Below the pieces are notes generated by a model. That model worked only from the letters and a program-made list of their open reading frames with translations, was not told the DNA's origin and did not search any database. Shown here in pieces: positions 15,352 to 23,792 of a stretch of DNA of 29,010 nt; position 1 is the stretch's first letter; the number at the start of each line of letters is the position of its first letter. The DNA is taken from contig URLQ01000022.1 in the NCBI GenBank assembly GCA_900548745.1, positions 1 through 29,010 of the forward strand, in the 5' to 3' direction. The position numbers and the translations under genes are program-made. Source of the DNA: an uncultured Prevotella sp. (GTDB lineage: Bacteria; Bacteroidota; Bacteroidia; Bacteroidales; Bacteroidaceae).

Positions 15352-16926
15352 CTACATCGTCTCGCTCTCTTCCTTCATGTCGATAAACTGCTTCTTGCTG
15401 TCGTAGAACTCATACTGCAAGAATGCAAGTTTCTGAGAAGCGATGACATGCACGCCAAAACCATACTTTATCTGCCAACGGCGCTTCAGACTTACGAAGC
15501 CCTGGTTGATGTAGGCAGCAACGTAGGGATGAACATGCAAGTAGAATGTCTTGATGCCGATTTTGTTGACCAGTTTGTCAATCTTGCTCTCCAATTGGTC
15601 TGTGAAAAGTATACTCGACTTTATCTTGCCTTTACCAAAACAAGTAGGGCAGGTTTCTTCAACATTGACGTCCATGGCAGGCCGTACACGCTGACGTGTA
15701 ATCTGCATCAGTCCGAACTTGCTCAATGGCAGGATGTTATGGCGTGCACGGTCTTTCTGCATGTTCTTGCACATCCGCTCATACAATATCTGGCGGTCTT
15801 CTGCAAGATTCATGTCTATGAAGTCTACCACGATTATTCCACCCATATCCCTTAGGCGCAACTGTCGTGCCAGCTCATCGGCAGCACCAAGGTTAACGTC
15901 AAGAGCGTTAGCCTCCTGTCCATTGGCAGAACGCGTGCGGTTTCCACTGTTCACGTCCACCACGTGCAGAGCTTCGGTGTGCTCGATATAAAGATAAGCA
16001 CCATGCTTGTAGTTAACGATTCTGCCAAAGCTCGATTTGATCTGCTTTGTAACGTTGAAATTGTCGAAGATAGGCACTTTGCCGGTGTAAAGCTTCACGA
16101 TGTTTGCCTTGTCCGGCGCAATGAGCGTTACATAATGTTTCACCTCTTTGAACACCTCCTCATCGTTGACATAAATGTTTTCGTACGACGGGTTGAAGAG
16201 ATCGCGGAGCATTGCCACCACGCGGCTCGTCTCCTCATAGACGAGCTGTGGGCGCTTTGTCGTTTTCTGTACCTTTTCTATAGCGTCCTCCCAACGCTTT
16301 ACAAGGATTTTCATTTCTGTGTCAAGCTCTGCCACGCGTTTTCCCTCTGCTACCGTGCGCACGATGACGCCTACATTCTTGGGCTTAATGCTGTGGATGA
16401 GTTGCTTCAGTCGGGCACGCTCCTCGCCGCTTTTGATCTTTGATGAAACGGAAACTTTATCGTCAAATGGAATAAGCACCAAATAGCGTCCGGCAAAACT
16501 GAGTTCTCCCGTCAGACGCGGTCCTTTGGTGGAAATAGGTTCTTTTACGATTTGCACCAGCACTTCCTGTCCCTGCTGCAACTCATTCTGCACGCTGCCG
16601 TCCTTCTTGAGGTCAGGCAGTCGTAGTGCTTTTGAGAAAGGATAAAGTTTCTTTCTGTCGCTCTGTACCTGTTTGATATACTTTTCATAGGAGTTAAACT
16701 GACTCCCCAAGTCAAGATAGTGCAAAAAGGCATCACGCTCATAACCGACATCTACAAAGCTTGCGTTCAAGCCGGGCATAAGTTTCTTCACCTTTGCCAC
16801 ATAGATGTTTCCAACCGTGAATGAAGCCGAGCGTGGCTCGTTCTGATACTCCACCAGATTTTTGTCTTCCAGCAGAGCTATTGATATTTCATTCTGTTGA
16901 ACGTCGATGATTAGTTCGCTTGTCAT
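15352..16926 (-). CDS. rng: Ribonuclease E/G family endoribonuclease (RNase G)
   Basis: A 524-residue RNase E/G protein that processes rRNA and mRNA in the cytosol. The N-terminal S1-type domain (GNIYVAKVKKLMPGLNASFVDVGYERDAFLHY) is interrupted by a charged insert. It is followed by IVKEPISTKGPRLT and the DNase I-like catalytic part (VVDVNSGNRT, GGIIVVDFIDM), where the Asp residues bind Mg. CPTCFGKGK supplies the zinc link used for dimerisation. The length matches RNase G rather than RNase E (no long C-terminal scaffold). In Bacteroidetes, as I recall, it commonly sits beside an HU gene, as here. Its upstream region contains dispersed repeat copy A. Confidence 0.95.
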   Translation of the reverse strand: MTSELIIDVQQNEISIALLEDKNLVEYQNEPRSASFTVGNIYVAKVKKLMPGLNASFVDVGYERDAFLHYLDLGSQFNSYEKYIKQVQSDRKKLYPFSKALRLPDLKKDGSVQNELQQGQEVLVQIVKEPISTKGPRLTGELSFAGRYLVLIPFDDKVSVSSKIKSGEERARLKQLIHSIKPKNVGVIVRTVAEGKRVAELDTEMKILVKRWEDAIEKVQKTTKRPQLVYEETSRVVAMLRDLFNPSYENIYVNDEEVFKEVKHYVTLIAPDKANIVKLYTGKVPIFDNFNVTKQIKSSFGRIVNYKHGAYLYIEHTEALHVVDVNSGNRTRSANGQEANALDVNLGAADELARQLRLRDMGGIIVVDFIDMNLAEDRQILYERMCKNMQKDRARHNILPLSKFGLMQITRQRVRPAMDVNVEETCPTCFGKGKIKSSILFTDQLESKIDKLVNKIGIKTFYLHVHPYVAAYINQGFVSLKRRWQIKYGFGVHVIASQKLAFLQYEFYDSKKQFIDMKEESETM

Positions 16927-16952
16927 GTCTTAATTACAATTCTTGATTTTTT

Positions 16953-17017
16953 GATAAAATCCTTACGCTCGGAAAAATAAGCAAGCTTCTTCTTCTCTCG
17001 CTTAATCGGATTTTCAG
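16953..17017. repeat. Dispersed repeat, copy A
   Basis: A 65-base element that matches copy B (28552-28613) except for three substitutions and a 3-base TTC indel. It is bounded by AAAATCC (16956-16962) and GGATTTT (17008-17014), and contains GCTCGG (16967), AAGCAAGCTT (16979) and CTCTCGC (16995). It occupies the likely promoter/leader region of rng. Confidence 0.85.
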
Positions 17018-17026
17018 ATAAAATAA

Positions 17027-17081
17027 GGGCATGTCAACAAATACGCGTTCATGGGATGATGCTGCATTGATTGACATGCCC
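17027..17081 (-). terminator. Long-loop hairpin, candidate terminator of the HU / 29-residue gene transcript
   Basis: GGGCATGTCAA (17027-17037) and TTGACATGCCC (17071-17081) form a perfect 11-bp stem with a 33-base loop. On the minus strand it is followed by TTATTTT. Confidence 0.6.
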
Positions 17082-17123
17082 AGTCCGAAAAGACTTCATT
17101 GAGCACTAACTCTGCAGTTAGTT

Positions 17124-17213
17124 TTACTTGCTCTTATGTCTGTTCTTTCTTAATCTTTTCTTACGCTTGTGAGTAGCCATCTTGTGGCCCTTCTTTTTCT
17201 TACCGTTAGGCAT
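17124..17213 (-). CDS. 29-residue AURKAIP1/COX24-type basic protein
   Basis: An ATG frame of 30 codons encodes a protein starting MPNGKKKKGHK and continuing MATHKRKKRLRKNRHKSK; over half the residues are Lys or Arg. It matches the short AURKAIP1/COX24 (mS38/bS22-like) group as I remember it from Bacteroidetes genomes, where it sits by HU or RNase G. Members of this domain group in mitochondria and mycobacteria are small-subunit ribosomal proteins, so a ribosome-associated role is a reasonable inference. It lies 58 bases downstream of HU, probably on the same transcript. Confidence 0.85.
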   Translation of the reverse strand: MPNGKKKKGHKMATHKRKKRLRKNRHKSK

Positions 17214-17271
17214 AGTCTCTTAATTTTAAATTGTTAAAATATAATGTTATTAATAAATTCTCTCTCTTCTT

Positions 17272-17571
17272 TTAGTCGTTGTCTACCACTTCTTCTCCCT
17301 TCATTCTGCTTACAAAGCTCTTTGCCGGCTTGAAGCTTGGGAAATCGTGTGCAGCAATTACAATTGTGGTATTCTTTGAAATGTTTCTCGCTGTCTTCTC
17401 TGCGCGGTGCTTTACGATAAAGCTTCCGAAACCACGAAGGTAGACATTTTCTTTTTTCTCCAGCAAGCTGTTCTTCACTGATTCCATAAAGGCCTCAACT
17501 GCCATGGTAACATCTTTGCGTGCCACGCCCGTTGAGCTTACAATTTCGTCAATTATATCTGCTTTTGTCAT
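17272..17571 (-). CDS. HU/IHF-family DNA-binding protein
   Basis: A 99-residue histone-like protein that bends and compacts DNA in the nucleoid. The helical N-terminus (MTKADIIDEIVSSTGVARKDV ... AVEAFMESVKNSL) and the GFGSFIVKHRAEKTARN arm match the family. The usual RNP at the arm tip is replaced by RNISKNTTIVI, and FKPAKSF follows, as in HU. A short acidic tail (GEEVVDND) extends past the core. It is transcribed with the 29-residue protein and probably from the -7 box at 17623-17630. Confidence 0.92.
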   Translation of the reverse strand: MTKADIIDEIVSSTGVARKDVTMAVEAFMESVKNSLLEKKENVYLRGFGSFIVKHRAEKTARNISKNTTIVIAAHDFPSFKPAKSFVSRMKGEEVVDND

Positions 17572-17622
17572 TTCTATATATATTAATATGTATTATTTCA
17601 TCCATTCGTCATAAAAGGCTTG

Positions 17623-17630
17623 CAAATATA
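17623..17630 (-). promoter_or_regulatory. -7 box (TATATTTG, minus strand) for HU
   Basis: TATATTTG on the minus strand lies 51 bases before the HU start and fits TAnnTTTG. No clear TTTG is visible at -33. Confidence 0.5.
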
Positions 17631-17734
17631 CGAGTTTTTAATGGCATACGGAAATTTATTTCATTTTTTTTGCTAAAATACAGGTATAAACAGTGCAGAA
17701 GTAGTTTATTTTCACCACTTTATGAGTCTATCGA

Positions 17735-17772
17735 CAAAAAAAGTGTGCGGAAACTGTTTTAGTTCCGCACAC
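17735..17772 (-). terminator. Intrinsic terminator of thrS
   Basis: On the minus strand GTGTGCGGAA pairs with TTCCGCACAC (17763-17772 with 17743-17752) and is followed by seven T. It lies about 80 bases after the thrS stop. Confidence 0.85.
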
Positions 17773-17854
17773 GACTTTTGTTTTTTGAGTTTACAAGAGG
17801 ACAAGAATACTACTACTCTATACCACCGCAAACTTACAGACTTGTCTGCTTATA

Positions 17855-19807
17855 TCAGCATTCAACTCCTTTGAGCATTTCTGCCACTTCGTCGTTGATT
17901 TTCTTTGCAAAGTCCTCCTTGCTCATTATGCCCTGGTCGCCACCACCTTGTTTACGTACTGCCACCGTACCGTCGGCCTGCTCTTTCTCGCCGACTACGA
18001 GCATATATGGAATGCGCTTCATCTCATTGTCGCGAATCTTGCGACCGATCTTCTCATTGCGGTCATCAATCTTGGCACGCACACCCATACTGTCGAAATA
18101 CTTTGCAAGCTGCTGTGCATACTCGTTGTATTTTTCTGAAATAGGCAGGATTGCCACCTGATCTGGTGTGAGCCACAATGGGAAGTGACCTGCGGTATGC
18201 TCGATAAGCACTGCTGTAAAGCGCTCCAGCGAACCGAACGGTGCGCGGTGTATCATTACAGGAGTCTGCTTAGAGTTGTCTTCTGCAGTATATTCAAGTT
18301 TGAAACGCTCCGGCAGGTTGTAGTCAACCTGTATTGTTCCGAGCTGCCACTTTCTTCCGATGGCATCTTTTACCATGAAGTCGAGCTTAGGACCATAGAA
18401 TGCAGCCTCGCCCTCTTCCTCTCTGCACTGCAGACCTTTCTCCTTGCATGCTTCGCGGATAGCGTTCTGACTCTCTTCCCAAATCTCGTCACTACCGATA
18501 TATTTCTCTGTATCCTTAGGGTCACGGAGAGAAATCTGTGCCTCATAGTTCTCGAATCCGAAGATGGAGAACACCTTCAGGATGATGTCGATGATATTCT
18601 CGAATTCCTGCTTTACCTGGTCGCGGCGAACGAAGAGGTGTGCATCGTCCTGAGTGAAGGTACGCACACGTGTCAGTCCGTGCAGCTCACCGCTCTTCTC
18701 ATAACGGAACACGGTTCCGAACTCTGCTATACGCAAAGGCAGATCCTTGTATGAACGTGGCTTGCGTGCATAGATTTCGCAGTGGTGAGGACAGTTCATC
18801 GGCTTCAGCATGTACTCTTCGTCTTCCTCAGGAGTATGGATAGGTTGGAAAGCGTCCTTGCCATAGTGAGCATAGTGGCCGGAAGTAACGTAGAGGCTCT
18901 TGCCTCCGATACCCGGACAGATTACTTCCTGATAGTTGTATGGAGCAAGCATCTTACGCAACATCTCCTGAAGGCGCAGACGAAGCTGTGTACCTTTCGG
19001 CAGCCAGATAGGAAGACCTTTACCTACACGCTCTGAGAACATGAAGAGTTCCATCTCCTTACCTATCTTTCTATGGTCGCGTTTCTTAGCCTCCTCAAGC
19101 ATTACGAGATATTCGTCGAGCATCTTCTTCTTAGGGAAGGTTATACCGTAGATACGTGTCATCTGCTCGCGCTTGGCATCTCCGCGCCAGAAAGCTCCTG
19201 CCACGCTTGTTATCTTGATAGCCTTGATGGCACCTGTGCTTACGAGGTGTGGTCCTTTACAAAGGTCAGTAAAGCTACCCTGTGTATAGGTTGTGATGGT
19301 ACCGTCTTCAAGATCCTGCTCAATGTGCTCGCACTTGTACTCCTGACCATCAGCTTTGAACTCTTTGAGAGCATCAGCCTTTGAGACTTCCTTACGAACG
19401 AGAGCCTCATCCTTTGATGCGAGTTCTTTCATCTTCTTTTCAATCTTCTCGAAATCGCCTTCCTTTATGACTTCGCCGTCTTTAGGCATTACGTCATAGA
19501 AGAATCCGTTTTCGACAGCCGGACCGAAACCGAACTGTATGCCAGGGTACAACTCCTGGAGAGCTTCTGCCAGCAAATGGGCTGAAGTGTGCCAGAAGGC
19601 GTGCTTTCCTTCTTCGTCTTCCCACTTGTACAATGTTACATTTGCATCCTCATTAATAGGACGGTTCAACTCTACTGTCTCACCATTTACGCCGCATGCC
19701 AATACGTTGCGTGCTAAGGCCGGTGAAATGCTTTCTGCAATCTGCAAGCCAGTTACGCCCTGCTCATACTCACGAACAGATCCGTCTGGAAATGTGATTT
19801 TAATCAT
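17855..19807 (-). CDS. thrS: Threonyl-tRNA synthetase
   Basis: A full-length 650-residue class II synthetase that charges tRNA-Thr. An N-terminal TGS domain (IKITFPDGSVREYEQGVTGLQIAE) is followed by the editing domain with HTSAHLLAEA (HxxxH). Then come the catalytic core, including the zinc-site Cys in MLKPMNCPHHCEIY, FRYEKSGELHGLTRVRTFTQDDAH (motif 2) and GSLERFTAVLIEHTAGHFPLWL (motif 3), and the anticodon-binding domain (DQVAILPISEKYNEYAQQL). The Bacteroidetes -7 box TACTTTTG lies at 19864-19871. Upstream genes (TPR, def, ruvX) run in the same direction. Confidence 0.98.
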   Translation of the reverse strand: MIKITFPDGSVREYEQGVTGLQIAESISPALARNVLACGVNGETVELNRPINEDANVTLYKWEDEEGKHAFWHTSAHLLAEALQELYPGIQFGFGPAVENGFFYDVMPKDGEVIKEGDFEKIEKKMKELASKDEALVRKEVSKADALKEFKADGQEYKCEHIEQDLEDGTITTYTQGSFTDLCKGPHLVSTGAIKAIKITSVAGAFWRGDAKREQMTRIYGITFPKKKMLDEYLVMLEEAKKRDHRKIGKEMELFMFSERVGKGLPIWLPKGTQLRLRLQEMLRKMLAPYNYQEVICPGIGGKSLYVTSGHYAHYGKDAFQPIHTPEEDEEYMLKPMNCPHHCEIYARKPRSYKDLPLRIAEFGTVFRYEKSGELHGLTRVRTFTQDDAHLFVRRDQVKQEFENIIDIILKVFSIFGFENYEAQISLRDPKDTEKYIGSDEIWEESQNAIREACKEKGLQCREEEGEAAFYGPKLDFMVKDAIGRKWQLGTIQVDYNLPERFKLEYTAEDNSKQTPVMIHRAPFGSLERFTAVLIEHTAGHFPLWLTPDQVAILPISEKYNEYAQQLAKYFDSMGVRAKIDDRNEKIGRKIRDNEMKRIPYMLVVGEKEQADGTVAVRKQGGGDQGIMSKEDFAKKINDEVAEMLKGVEC

Positions 19808-19863
19808 AATATGTTTTGTTTTTTAGCGAGTGATACGAATACCCGCGATTTGTTTATCGGTTG

Positions 19864-19871
19864 CAAAAGTA
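19864..19871 (-). promoter_or_regulatory. -7 box (TACTTTTG, minus strand) for thrS
   Basis: TACTTTTG on the minus strand matches TAnnTTTG, 57 bases before the ATG. The expected -33 position is T-rich but has no TTG. Confidence 0.45.
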
Positions 19872-19945
19872 GTATTTTCTTTCTGAAAAGAAAAAAAATA
19901 GAAGTATAATATTGATATTTATAGTTTTTACACTTATTTTTTTAC

Positions 19946-21064
19946 TTATTTTCCCGCCTTCGGACGGTATTTCTTTATTGCGCTGTAGGCATCCACGAGT
20001 CCGAGTTCTCCCGCCTTGCTGAGGTCTTTTATGCCCTGCTCCGTCTTCTTGCTGTAGATATAAGCGAGTCCGCGGTTGTAGTATGCTTCTGCAAGACGTG
20101 GGTCGAGGTCTATGGCCTTGTCGTAGTCAGCGATGGCTTTGCTGTAGTTTTTCTGCAAGGCATAGATGTTCGCCCTATTATAATAAAGGTACGCATTGCT
20201 GTGGTCGAGACTTATTGCCTTGTCGAGGTCGCCGAGCACACGCAGGTCTTTGAACTGTTGGTTGTTTCCCTGCGACCTGTCGTAGTCTTCGAGCATCGAC
20301 TGGCACACGGCACGCTGCCAATAGGCAAGTGACGACAGGCTGTCTACCTGAAGATAAGCCGAGAGGTCGTTCTCCGCATCATAGAAGTTCTGCACCACGC
20401 TGTATGCCACGGCACGCTGTATAAGCACGTTCTTGTCGCGGCGCAAGTCTTTCGACTGCTGTATTATCTGCGAGAGGGAGTCTATCATTGCGAAATACGA
20501 CTTTGTGGTCTGTTCGTCGAGACTCTTCGGGTTGCAGGTTATCTGCAGTGTGGAGTATGCTACGTGGGATGCAGCATTTTCTTTTTTGTTCTGTTTGTTG
20601 AAACTGTCTACACTTTCTCCTGAAGCGACATACGACTTCACGCCATTGGCGTATTGCAGATACGACAACTGGTACATAGGCATGAAATCCACATCAACTT
20701 TTCGGTTCTGCACCTTGCCCCTGTATGAATTCTCGTACTCATGTCCTACGTTTGCTTTGTCATCGACAACGAGCTGGTTATACTTGTCGAAGTTTATCTC
20801 GCTGCGCTTTCTCACGTTCCGTATCTTGCTCTTGCTCCATCGAGGCTGGAAACCGTTTGACTTGTCGATGCGCGCCTTGAAGATTCTGAACTCGTCCATT
20901 TCTGCCTTTGCCGTCATTCCCAGCTTGCGGTAGCAGCGTGCGCGGTTTGAGAGTCCAACCCAGAAGTTCGGGAACTGCTCAATAAGTCTTGTGTAGTCGG
21001 CAATGGCTCCACGTATGTTTCCAATGCGTTCTCTCAGAAGCGCACGATTGTAGATAGCCATCAC
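19946..21064 (-). CDS. TPR protein, C-terminal part of a gene split by an in-frame stop
   Basis: This part is in the same frame as the upstream part (21113-21970), separated by a TAA at 21113-21115. The open frame continues from 21112. The earliest re-start codons are GTG 21064 and ATG 21061 (MAIYNRALLRERIGN). It has TPR units at both ends (YNRALLRERIGNIRGAIADYT; YYNRANIYALQKNYSKAIADYDKAI; YYNRGLAYIYSKKTEQGIKDL) and a non-TPR middle of about 200 residues. It lacks its own signal peptide, so if made separately it would stay in the cytosol. It is probably the second half of one secreted protein of about 670 residues; a real pseudogene or a sequencing error are both possible. Confidence 0.7.
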   Translation of the reverse strand: MMAIYNRALLRERIGNIRGAIADYTRLIEQFPNFWVGLSNRARCYRKLGMTAKAEMDEFRIFKARIDKSNGFQPRWSKSKIRNVRKRSEINFDKYNQLVVDDKANVGHEYENSYRGKVQNRKVDVDFMPMYQLSYLQYANGVKSYVASGESVDSFNKQNKKENAASHVAYSTLQITCNPKSLDEQTTKSYFAMIDSLSQIIQQSKDLRRDKNVLIQRAVAYSVVQNFYDAENDLSAYLQVDSLSSLAYWQRAVCQSMLEDYDRSQGNNQQFKDLRVLGDLDKAISLDHSNAYLYYNRANIYALQKNYSKAIADYDKAIDLDPRLAEAYYNRGLAYIYSKKTEQGIKDLSKAGELGLVDAYSAIKKYRPKAGK

Positions 21065-21112
21065 GTTGCCCGGCTCAAGGTTTATTATAAAGTCGAAGTC
21101 ACTTACGGCACG

Positions 21113-21970
21113 TTACGTTTCAGACGACTGCAGGAAGCGTGCACGCCATCCGTGCACCCTCAGCTGTCCACGGTTGTAGTGTGCGAGGAAATTGTTAGGC
21201 TCCAGCTCTATCGCCTTGTCATAGTCGGCGAGAGCTCCTCTCAGATTGTTTATGTTGTAGCGTGCGAGCGCACGGTTTACGTAGTAGTTGGCATTCGTAG
21301 GCTTCAAGTGTATGGCCTTGGAGAGCTGCTGGTCGGCATCGCGCCATTTTGACTGCGAGAGGCTTATCATGGAGCGCACAGCCCATGTCTCCCCGTCGTA
21401 TGGGTTGAGTTCAAGACTCTTGTCGAGGTATTTTGCTCCTTCTATCGTGTCTTTCTGCTGCAGACACAATTCTGCCTTGAGCGAGAAAGCCTGCGAATAA
21501 GTCTTCCATCTCTTCATCATCACCTGCAAGTCCTGGTCTGCACGCTCATAGTCTTTGTCTTCCATACGGCATAGCACACGGTTGTACCACAGGCTCTTGT
21601 TGTCCGGTTCATACTCTATTGTCTTGTCATAGTCGGCAATGGCTCCCTTGAAGTTATTCTGCCGTATGCGGCAGAGTCCACGCAACTCAAAGAGCACGGG
21701 AATGTAAGGGTTCAGCTTTATGGCTTCCGTGCAGTCTGCCTCGGCACCGACAAAGTCATCGAGTCTGAACTTCGCCTCTCCCCTGCCGAACCACGGTTCA
21801 TAGAGATACGGTTTTGCCGCTATAGCACGGCTAAAATACTGTATCGACAGTACGTAATCCTCATAATAGAGCGCACTCTGCCCTACTCTTATCAGTCGGT
21901 CTGTATTGTACTGTGCCCTTACGCTACCGGCTGCCAAGAACAGGAGTGATGAGAATAGAAGTTTGCGCAT
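21113..21970 (-). CDS. Secreted TPR protein, N-terminal part of a split gene
   Basis: A 285-residue product with a signal peptide (MRKLLFSSLLFLAAGSVRAQ) and about seven TPR units with the W/Y-x-N/G-x-G and A-x-x-D-Y-x-x-A-I pattern (e.g. WYNRVLCRMEDKDYERADQDL, YYVNRALARYNINNLRGALADYDKAIELEPNNF). The last unit breaks after HYNRGQLRV: 14 codons ending in TAA stand where 34-residue TPR spacing predicts about 6, and the frame then resumes TPR sequence (RAVSDFDFIINLEPGN). TPR proteins of this type are periplasmic scaffolds. The gene lies between def and thrS, an order I recall in other Bacteroidales genomes. Confidence 0.75.
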   Translation of the reverse strand: MRKLLFSSLLFLAAGSVRAQYNTDRLIRVGQSALYYEDYVLSIQYFSRAIAAKPYLYEPWFGRGEAKFRLDDFVGAEADCTEAIKLNPYIPVLFELRGLCRIRQNNFKGAIADYDKTIEYEPDNKSLWYNRVLCRMEDKDYERADQDLQVMMKRWKTYSQAFSLKAELCLQQKDTIEGAKYLDKSLELNPYDGETWAVRSMISLSQSKWRDADQQLSKAIHLKPTNANYYVNRALARYNINNLRGALADYDKAIELEPNNFLAHYNRGQLRVHGWRARFLQSSET

Positions 21971-22003
21971 AATTATTATAAGGGGAAAAGTAGTTTATAT
22001 AAG

Positions 22004-22089
22004 GTTCAAGAATTAGAGAAGCCATGACCGTCATCGCCTTTGTCCATATACAAAACACCAGCGGTCGAGCCATTCTCTAATTCCTGAAC
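22004..22089. repeat. 86-base hairpin between def and the TPR gene
   Basis: GTTCAAGAATTAGAGAA (22004-22020) pairs with 22073-22089 over 17 positions with one wobble/mismatch, and GACCG/CGGTC pair inside. No U-tract follows on the minus strand, so it is not a standard terminator. It lies in the leader of the TPR gene. Confidence 0.65.
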
Positions 22090-22100
22090 GTTTACCTGTT

Positions 22101-22661
22101 TTATCTTCTTGCGGCTTTTGTACGGTAGCTACAACGGTAGCGACCCTGCAAAAGCGCCTTCAGTTTGCTTTTAATAAGCTGCTTGCGCAGTGGTGAGATG
22201 CGGTCAATGAACATCTTTGCGTCAAGATGGTCAAACTCATGCTGCATTACTCGTGCAAGATAGCCCTCAACCCATTCATCATGCGGCTGCAGATCTTCGT
22301 CGAGATACTGCACATGTATTCTTGTTGGGCGTGTCACCTTTTCCGAAATACCTGGCAATGAGAGACATCCTTCTTCGAGACTCACGGTATCGGTATCATC
22401 GTATTCTATGATGTGGGGGTTTATGAAGCCTTTCTTGAACCCTTTGTACTCCGGGAAATCCTCCGACAGCACATCCAGGTCTATCACCACCACTCGTATG
22501 TTGAGTCCTATCTGCGGAGCGGCAAGTCCGACACCGTTAGCCTCCTCCATTGTTTCAAACATGTTAGCCAGGAGCTCCTTCAGGTTCGGATAGTCTGTAG
22601 CTATATCCTCTGACTCTTTTCTGAGCACCGGCTGTCCATATATATATATAGGTAAAATCAT
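22101..22661 (-). CDS. def: Peptide deformylase
   Basis: A 186-residue metalloenzyme that removes the formyl group from nascent proteins. The three family motifs are intact: GVGLAAPQIG (43-52), EGCLSLPG with metal Cys99, and QHEFDHLD with metal His141/His145 and catalytic Glu142. Phe replaces the more common Ile/Leu in HExDH. The C-terminus is a basic tail of about 30 residues, as in other Bacteroidetes enzymes. The ATG overlaps the ruvX stop by 4 bases. A role in processing initiator formyl-Met links it functionally with FolD in this window. Confidence 0.97.
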   Translation of the reverse strand: MILPIYIYGQPVLRKESEDIATDYPNLKELLANMFETMEEANGVGLAAPQIGLNIRVVVIDLDVLSEDFPEYKGFKKGFINPHIIEYDDTDTVSLEEGCLSLPGISEKVTRPTRIHVQYLDEDLQPHDEWVEGYLARVMQHEFDHLDAKMFIDRISPLRKQLIKSKLKALLQGRYRCSYRTKAARR

Positions 22662-23068
22662 CTTTTCGATTCCAAATAACTTTGCAATATTATAGTGGCA
22701 CTGATTTCATCAACCAGTGCCTTGTTCTGTCTTGCCTTCTTGCGGAGTCCGCCGTCCAGCATTGCCTTGTGCGCCAATACGGAAGTAAAGCGTTCGTCAT
22801 AATAAACCACAGGTATCTGCTGTCGTTTTCTCCATCGTGCCACGAACACCCTCACTCTGGCAAGGTTTTCGCTCGGCTCCCCATTGGGCTGCTTAGGTTC
22901 TCCCACCACAATCAGCTCCACCTGTTCCGTTTGCGTATACTTCACGAGATAGTCGTAAAGCTCCGCCGTGGGCACCGTGGCCAGTCCATTGGCAATAATC
23001 TGCAACGGGTCGGTGACGGCAAGCCCCGTGCGCTTCTTTCCGTAATCTACGGCTAATATCCTACTCAC
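22658..23068 (-). CDS. ruvX: Holliday junction resolvase-like / pre-16S rRNA nuclease RuvX (YqgF)
   Basis: A 136-residue RNase H-fold nuclease implicated in 16S rRNA 5' end maturation, and historically in Holliday junction resolution. The N-terminal DYGKKRTGLA (Asp8), VGEPKQPNGEPSE, DERFTS and the C-terminal DEISATIILQSYLE (Asp/Glu) give the acidic active site. Length is normal. It is coupled to def by a 4-base overlap and starts 9 bases after the SPOR lipoprotein gene, so one operon is likely. Confidence 0.95.
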   Translation of the reverse strand: MSRILAVDYGKKRTGLAVTDPLQIIANGLATVPTAELYDYLVKYTQTEQVELIVVGEPKQPNGEPSENLARVRVFVARWRKRQQIPVVYYDERFTSVLAHKAMLDGGLRKKARQNKALVDEISATIILQSYLESKR

Positions 23069-23077
23069 TATCCAGCA

Positions 23078-23569
23078 TTAATTGTTGTACAGCAACCATG
23101 CGTCCGGATACTGTCCTCTCAACTGGTTGCGGCTCTGCACAGCCTCGTTCTTCGTAGCGAAAGTGGAAGCCACAACACGGTACATTCTTGTAGCCGAATC
23201 GTAAGCCACCTGTGCCTCGTAGCCCTTGTTCTTAAGCTGTCCCTGCATACCCTCGGCATTTGCCTGAACAGAGAATGAGCCTACTACAACGCTGAAATCC
23301 TTTAGTCCGGCACCGCTCACAACTGAATATTTTCCCTGTCTTACAGGCACATTGTCAGAGTTGTCAACGACAACGGTTTCCGTTGCAGGCTTCTCTACAA
23401 CCGGAGTAACAACAGCCACTTCCTCTGAAGGCTGTTCCTTATTTGCATTAGCCGCATCAGCAGCCTGTGACTTCTCGTACATCTTACGGTATGCTTTCTC
23501 TGACGAACCGCAGCTTGTGAAAGCTACAGCCAACAACAGACCTGCGCAAATTACAGAATATTTCTTCAT
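23078..23569 (-). CDS. SPOR-domain lipoprotein
   Basis: A 163-residue lipoprotein. A type II signal peptide ends in the lipobox FTSC (Cys20). A low-complexity Ala/Glu/Val linker follows, then a C-terminal SPOR domain (SVVVGSFSVQANAEGMQGQLKNKGYEAQVAY ... YRVVASTFATKNEAVQSRNQLRGQYPDAWLL). SPOR domains bind denuded peptidoglycan at division sites, so an envelope or septal role is expected. It heads the ruvX-def operon. On the minus strand a promoter-like TTTG, 20 bases, TATTTTG (23602-23632) precedes it, one base short of consensus. Confidence 0.88.
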   Translation of the reverse strand: MKKYSVICAGLLLAVAFTSCGSSEKAYRKMYEKSQAADAANANKEQPSEEVAVVTPVVEKPATETVVVDNSDNVPVRQGKYSVVSGAGLKDFSVVVGSFSVQANAEGMQGQLKNKGYEAQVAYDSATRMYRVVASTFATKNEAVQSRNQLRGQYPDAWLLYNN

Positions 23570-23601
23570 TTTCGTTTTATAGAATTAAAATGTTATACAT
23601 G

Positions 23602-23632
23602 CAAAATAAAAATCTTTGCGAAGATACACAAA
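23602..23632 (-). promoter_or_regulatory. Weak promoter for the SPOR-ruvX-def operon
   Basis: Minus-strand TTTG (23629-23632), a 20-base spacer and TATTTTG (23602-23608). The -7 box lacks one T of TAnnTTTG. Confidence 0.35.
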
Positions 23633-23720
23633 ATAGGAGTAAAACAGGACCAAGACGCACATAAAGTTTGTTAAATGAACAAAAAGGACCCCTCTGCAAG
23701 AAAAAAAACGATAAAAAGCA

Positions 23721-23750
23721 TTGCCGTAACAAGAAAAAAGAGTATATTTG
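23721..23750 (+). promoter_or_regulatory. Promoter of the YtxH-holin operon
   Basis: TTG (23721-23723), exactly 19 bases, TATATTTG (23743-23750): a good Bacteroidetes promoter 43 bases before the start codon. Confidence 0.65.
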
Positions 23751-23792
23751 CTTTCAGAATAGAATTATTGTTTAATATAAAATTCGAAGATT

